From positions 1-28,928 of the forward strand of contig URQP01000017.1 in assembly GCA_900550025.1 (NCBI GenBank): a stretch of DNA of 28,928 nucleotides, read 5' to 3'. This DNA comes from an uncultured Porphyromonadaceae bacterium (GTDB lineage Bacteria > Bacteroidota > Bacteroidia > Bacteroidales > Muribaculaceae). The translations under genes and the position numbers were made by a program. This document shows positions 25,412 through 28,928 of this stretch, in pieces; within the stretch, counting starts at the first letter, position 1; each line of letters starts with the position of its first letter. The notes under the pieces are model-generated. The model saw only the letters and a program-made list of their open reading frames with translations, made no database searches and was not told where the DNA came from.

Positions 25412-26176
25412 TTATTCTGTCACTTTTACACCGGCAAGTTCCGGGTCTATCATTATTCGTCCGCAGTATTCGCAAACGATAATCTTTTTGTGCATCTTGA
25501 TTTCCATTTGGCGTTGTGCCGGAATGCGGTTGAAGCATCCTCCGCACGCGTTGCGCTGTACGGTGACGATGCCGAGACCGTTGCGGGCGTTGCTGCGTAT
25601 GCGTTTGAAGGCTTTCAGCAGTCGCGGCTCGATTTTTTCTTCCAGCGCCTTGGCCTTTTCACGGAGTTTCTCTTCGTCTTGTTTCGTCTCCGAGACTATT
25701 TCGTCGAGTTCCGACTTTTTGTCCTCAAGCACGTGCTGACGGTCGTCGAGCTGTTCTTCCGCCGTCTTTATGTCGGCAACTTTGTTGTCTGCCTGTTCGC
25801 TGTATTCGCGTATGCGCTTTTCGCAGAGTTCTATTTCAAGTTGCTTGAAACCGATTTCCTTTGCAAGGAAATCGAATTCCTTGTTGTTGCGCACATTGTT
25901 TTGCTGCTCGGTGTATTTGTCGATAGCCGCTTTTGCGTCCAGTATCTCGTTCTTTTTTGTGGTAACGGCTTTATGCAGCTCGTCGGCTTCGTTCTTGAAA
26001 TTCTGGATTCGGGTTTTAAGACCCTCTATCTCGTCTTCAAGGTCTTTTACTTCAAGCGGAAGCTCGCCGCGCAATGTCTTTATGCGGTCGATTTCCGATA
26101 GCAGTGTCTGCAAGTCGTAGACAGCTTTCAGACGTTCTTCTACAGTCAGTTCTTTTTGTTCTTTTTCGTTAGCCAT
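25412..26176 (-). CDS. coiled-coil protein with C-terminal C4 zinc ribbon (CdsZ-like)
   Basis: A 254-residue cytoplasmic protein. Residues about 10-195 are a long, highly charged helical hairpin (heptad-like, rich in K/E). The C-terminus carries a four-cysteine zinc ribbon, C211 and C214 (ACGGCF), C235 and C238 (CEYC). This is the usual make-up of the C4-type zinc ribbon family found next to Nif3 genes. The Chlamydia member (CdsZ) supports a type III secretion ATPase, but in Bacteroidetes the role is unknown and no secretion genes are present here. It starts three bases after the nif3-like stop, so the two form one transcript from the promoter at 27290-27321. Confidence 0.88.
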   Translation of the reverse strand: MANEKEQKELTVEERLKAVYDLQTLLSEIDRIKTLRGELPLEVKDLEDEIEGLKTRIQNFKNEADELHKAVTTKKNEILDAKAAIDKYTEQQNNVRNNKEFDFLAKEIGFKQLEIELCEKRIREYSEQADNKVADIKTAEEQLDDRQHVLEDKKSELDEIVSETKQDEEKLREKAKALEEKIEPRLLKAFKRIRSNARNGLGIVTVQRNACGGCFNRIPAQRQMEIKMHKKIIVCEYCGRIMIDPELAGVKVTE

Positions 26177-26179
26177 AAC

Positions 26180-27271
26180 TTATATGTAATTAATTGTATT
26201 TATATCTGTTTTAGAGAAAGTTACCGGTATGTCGGGAAATTTGCCGGCAATGATGTCGCGCAGGATGCTTTTTGCGCATTGCTCGCTTTCATAATGCCCT
26301 ATGTCGGCCAAGCTGATTATGCCGCGGTAGGTGGTGAAATCGTGATACTTGAAATCGCCTGAGACGTAAACGTCGGCACCGGCGGCTATCGCGTCGCTGG
26401 CCATCGGAGCGCCGCTGCCTCCACACATTGCTACACGCCTTATGGTAGACGACGGATTTCCGCTATATCGTATGGTGTGTATGCCGAATGTGCTTTTGAG
26501 AAGTTGGAGGAAATCACCTAATGAGGTGGGTTCAATGTCACCTATTATTCCGCTTCCGTTGTATTTGTCACTGTTGGCAAGAGGGATGATATCGTATGCC
26601 GGCTCTTCGTAGGGGTGTGCGGCAAGCATGGCTTCTATGGCCTTTCCCGCTTTCCATACGGGTATTATCACTTCTATGCGTTTTTCCCTGCCGTGGTGTA
26701 ATTCTCCTTTTCTTCCGGAGAATGGCGTTGCACCCTCTTTTGGCCGGAAAGTGCCGGTACCCTCCATAATGTAGCTGCACGAATCATAGTTCCCTATGTT
26801 TCCGGCTCCGTTCTCATAAAGGGCGTTGAGTACGGCTTTTTCGTATTCTTCGGGGACGAATGCCACCGCTTTCGCTAATGTCCCTTTTTGAGGGACGAGC
26901 ACTTTCACGTTTTCCAGTCCCGCCATTTTTGCCATGCGGAAAGATACTCCATCCGTGGCATTGTCGAGATTCGTGTGGGCGGAATATATTGCAATGCCGT
27001 AATTCAGGGCTTTTGTAATTATTCGTCCTGTCTCGGTCGACGGTGTTACTGATTTTATGCCTTTGAAAAGCAGCGGATGATGGGATATAATAAGATTGCA
27101 GTTGCTCTCTTTTGCTTCGTCGACAGTCTGTTCTGTCACGTCAAGTGTCAAGAGCACTCCTACACAGTCGTTTGCAGCATCGCCTACTTGTAATCCGGCA
27201 TTGTCATAATTCTCTTGCAATGCGCGAGGTGCAAACGCTTCAATCGCATTTAAGATATAGCGTATCTTCAT
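26180..27271 (-). CDS. Nif3-like dinuclear metal-centre protein (YqfO type)
   Basis: A 363-residue protein of the Nif3/GTP cyclohydrolase I type 2 family. The metal-ligand blocks ISHHPLLF, SAHTNLD and, near the C-terminus, YVSGDFKYHD and DIGHYESE are present. The long form with a CutA/PII-like insertion is seen (region from VLVPQKGTLAKAVAFVPEEY to MLAAHPYEEPAYDI), as in Bacillus YqfO. The biochemical role is unsettled. The start at the ATG complementary to 27269-27271 (MKIRYILNAIEAF) is preferred to an ATG seven codons upstream, because the upstream one overlaps the predicted promoter and the family starts at this point. It leads a two-gene operon with the zinc ribbon protein. Confidence 0.9.
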   Translation of the reverse strand: MKIRYILNAIEAFAPRALQENYDNAGLQVGDAANDCVGVLLTLDVTEQTVDEAKESNCNLIISHHPLLFKGIKSVTPSTETGRIITKALNYGIAIYSAHTNLDNATDGVSFRMAKMAGLENVKVLVPQKGTLAKAVAFVPEEYEKAVLNALYENGAGNIGNYDSCSYIMEGTGTFRPKEGATPFSGRKGELHHGREKRIEVIIPVWKAGKAIEAMLAAHPYEEPAYDIIPLANSDKYNGSGIIGDIEPTSLGDFLQLLKSTFGIHTIRYSGNPSSTIRRVAMCGGSGAPMASDAIAAGADVYVSGDFKYHDFTTYRGIISLADIGHYESEQCAKSILRDIIAGKFPDIPVTFSKTDINTINYI

Positions 27272-27289
27272 CAAAAGATATTTCGGCGG

Positions 27290-27321
27290 CAAAGATAGTG
27301 AAAATCGAGTGCAGAGACAAA
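27290..27321 (-). promoter_or_regulatory. promoter of the nif3-like/zinc-ribbon operon
   Basis: On the minus strand TTTG (27318-27321), a 20-base spacer and TATCTTTG (27290-27297) give a full Bacteroidetes promoter match. The start codon of the nif3-like gene is 18 bases past the -7 element. Confidence 0.68.
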
Positions 27322-27386
27322 TGAAAATGGAATTTTCAGATTTGTCTATGCCGGGATGTCGATTTTTGTATTCCGATTCTCTTTTG

Positions 27387-28073
27387 TCAGGGTTTTAGTT
27401 TTCCGATAAGCTCTTTTACGCCTTCGGTGGCTTTTTTCGCTATGACTGTGAGGTTAGGCATGTCGATTTCCGCCGGTTTCGGGTCTATGTAGTAGATGGG
27501 GGTGCCGCGTTTTGCATAATAGAGCAATCCTGCGGCGGGGTAGACCACGAGCGACGTGCCTATCACAACCACAATGTCGGCCTGCTTCACAATGTCGGCG
27601 GCTAAGGTTATATTCGGGACAGGCTCTTGGAAAAACACAATGTGCGGGCGCACAGGGTCGCCGTATGGGTCGCGTGTGTCGGGCGATGTCTCGATGTTGT
27701 CGGGCGTAAGGGTGTATACCCGGCTTTCGTCGCGCATCGAGCGTATTTTCATCAATTCTCCGTGTAGATGCAGCACATTTGTGCTTCCCGCTTTTTCATG
27801 CAGGTTGTCGACATTCTGCGTGATTATGTGTACGTCGTACCAGCGTTCCAATTCTTTCAGTCCGAGGTGTGCGGCGTTGGGCTGGCAAGATAGCAACTCC
27901 TTGCGCCGTTTGTTGTAGAATTTGTGGACAAGCGCCGGATTGCGCACGAAACCGTCGTGGCTCGCTACTTCCATTACAGGATATTCGTCCCACAAGCCTC
28001 CGGCGTCGCGGAAAGTGGAAATGCCACTTTCCGCGCTTATGCCGGCACCTGTTAAAACCGCTATCTTTTTCAT
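27387..28073 (-). CDS. Sir2-family NAD-dependent protein deacylase without zinc cysteines
   Basis: A 228-residue sirtuin. The NAD-binding blocks TGAGISAESGISTFRD (8-23) and TQNVDNLHEKAG (85-96), the catalytic H104 in LHLHGE and the late GTSLVVYPA are all present. Y53 and R56 (FYNKRR) correspond to the acyl-pocket pair of CobB/SIRT5-like enzymes that favour succinyl or malonyl lysine. The stretch after the catalytic histidine (KIRSMRDESRVYTL onwards to RPHIVFFQE), where the four zinc cysteines normally sit, contains no cysteine at all. It uses NAD to remove acyl groups from lysines, giving nicotinamide and O-acyl-ADP-ribose. It starts nine bases after the kbl stop and is probably in the same transcript. 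Relatives without the zinc site are, as far as I recall, common in Bacteroidetes. Confidence 0.88.
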   Translation of the reverse strand: MKKIAVLTGAGISAESGISTFRDAGGLWDEYPVMEVASHDGFVRNPALVHKFYNKRRKELLSCQPNAAHLGLKELERWYDVHIITQNVDNLHEKAGSTNVLHLHGELMKIRSMRDESRVYTLTPDNIETSPDTRDPYGDPVRPHIVFFQEPVPNITLAADIVKQADIVVVIGTSLVVYPAAGLLYYAKRGTPIYYIDPKPAEIDMPNLTVIAKKATEGVKELIGKLKP

Positions 28074-28082
28074 GATTGCATA

Positions 28083-28928
28083 TTATTTCAATACGTTCAG
28101 CTCTTTTCCGACTTTGATGAAAGCCGCAATGGCTTTGTCGAGGTGCTCCCGTTCGTGTCCGGCTGAAAGCTGTACGCGGATGCGCGCTTGTCCTTTCGGC
28201 ACTACCGGGTAGTAGAAGCCGGTGACGTAGATGCCTTCTTCCTGCATCTTGGCGGCGAAGTCCTGTGAAAGTTTCGCGTCGTAGAGCATTACGGCGCAGA
28301 TAGCCGATTGCGTAGGCTTGATGTCGAATCCGGCGGCAATCATTTTGTCACGGAAATAGTTGACGTTTTCCATCAATTTTGAATGAAGCGCGTCGCTTTC
28401 TTCCAGCATCTTGAACATTTCAAGGCTTGCCCCTACGATAGCCGGGGCTACGGAGTTGGAGAACAGGTAAGGACGCGAACGCTGGCGCAGCATGTCGATT
28501 ATCTCTTTACGTCCTGTGGTGAATCCTCCCATTGCGCCTCCGAACGCTTTGCCGAGGGTGCCCGTGAAGATATCTATTCTTCCGTAGAGGTTGAATTGTT
28601 CGGCTACGCCGTGCCCTGTCGGGCCTACTACTCCGGCCGAATGCGATTCGTCGACCATAACGAGGGCGTCGTATTTTTCGGCGAGGTCGCAGATTTTATC
28701 CATCGGAGCTACGTTGCCGTCCATCGAGAATACTCCGTCGGTGGCAATTATGCGGAATCTTTGTGCCTGGGCCTCTTTCAGGCAACGTTCCAAATCCGCC
28801 ATGTCGGCATTTGCATAGCGGTAGCGTTTTGCTTTGCAAAGACGTACGCCGTCGATGATTGAGGCGTGGTTGAGCGCGTCGGAGATTATTGCGTCGTCTT
28901 CGGTGAATAGCGGCTCGAAAAGACCGCC
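28083..28928 (-). CDS. kbl: 2-amino-3-ketobutyrate CoA ligase (glycine C-acetyltransferase), partial
   Basis: The reading frame runs off the right end of the window. The 281 visible codons begin GGLFEPLFTEDDAIISDALN and contain NHASIIDGVRLC, MVDESHSAGVVGPTGHG and the PLP-lysine block TGTLGKAFGGAMGG (lysine codon at 28548-28550), all characteristic of Kbl. The enzyme converts 2-amino-3-oxobutanoate and CoA to glycine and acetyl-CoA, the second step of threonine breakdown after threonine dehydrogenase. The C-terminus ends in the family-like RIRVQLSAGHEREHLDKA. Roughly the first 115 residues lie beyond the window. The Sir2 gene follows nine bases downstream. BioF-type synthases share the fold, but the block FEPLFTEDDAIISDALNH favours Kbl. 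Confidence 0.92.
   Translation of the reverse strand, partial: GGLFEPLFTEDDAIISDALNHASIIDGVRLCKAKRYRYANADMADLERCLKEAQAQRFRIIATDGVFSMDGNVAPMDKICDLAEKYDALVMVDESHSAGVVGPTGHGVAEQFNLYGRIDIFTGTLGKAFGGAMGGFTTGRKEIIDMLRQRSRPYLFSNSVAPAIVGASLEMFKMLEESDALHSKLMENVNYFRDKMIAAGFDIKPTQSAICAVMLYDAKLSQDFAAKMQEEGIYVTGFYYPVVPKGQARIRVQLSAGHEREHLDKAIAAFIKVGKELNVLK

Noticed and set aside
25340..26101. Open frame of 253 codons on the plus strand opposite the zinc ribbon gene
   Set aside because: Phe/Leu/Val-rich translation is the reverse of a Lys/Glu-rich coiled coil. The minus-strand gene has the CX2C...CX2C ribbon and operon context.
1..28928. CRISPR array, tRNA genes, insertion sequences, phage or integrase genes
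   Set aside because: I looked for regular repeats, cloverleaf-type sequences, transposase or recombinase motifs and found none.

Overview
The window looks like chromosomal DNA from an anaerobic member of the Bacteroidales. A Muribaculaceae-like gut bacterium is my guess, but I cannot fix the genus from sequence alone. The support is a SusC/SusD pair, a membrane-spanning SusR-type regulator, lipoprotein signals with acidic residues after the cysteine, and several promoters of the Bacteroidetes type (TTTG, about 19-21 bases, TAnnTTTG). The window opens in the 3' end of a 5S rRNA followed by the terminator of a ribosomal operon.

Layout: (1) 1-110, 5S rRNA end and terminator. (2) 148-2835, a promoter, a PlsC-like acyltransferase and a SusR-like sensor/regulator. 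(3) 2956-10578, a starch-utilisation-like locus: susC, susD, a SusE-like glycan-binding lipoprotein and a periplasmic GH13 enzyme resembling SusA. Here susC carries two frameshifts and susD an in-frame stop, so both are called pseudogenes. (4) 10607-19613, a tightly packed same-strand run: a corrinoid protein, a UroD-family methyltransferase, a stand-alone methionine-synthase-type reactivation domain, a GH3 beta-glucosidase, a FucP-type sugar transporter, a second UroD-family methyltransferase and a GH127-type hydrolase, closed by a strong terminator at 19620-19650. I see no promoter or terminator between the GH13 gene and this run, so the whole stretch from susC may be one transcript. (5) 19693-22337, a MATE transporter and a PatB/MalY-type C-S lyase. 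(6) 22347-28928, housekeeping-type genes: a family 2 glycosyltransferase (minus), an RsmI-like methyltransferase and a YycJ-type metallohydrolase (plus), then on the minus strand a coiled-coil zinc ribbon protein, Nif3, a Sir2-type deacylase and the 3' part of kbl.

The most interesting content is the combination in regions 3 and 4. A complete set of parts for moving a methyl group onto a corrinoid (two candidate methyltransferases, the corrinoid carrier and a reductive reactivase) is interleaved with glycoside hydrolases and a sugar importer. My hypothesis is that an O-methylated sugar or methoxylated glycoside is trimmed by the GH3 and GH127 enzymes, imported, and demethylated anaerobically on cobalamin. 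The final methyl acceptor (tetrahydrofolate or homocysteine) is not encoded here. The second notable point is that the outer-membrane import pair in front of this module is broken by three small lesions, while every downstream gene is open.
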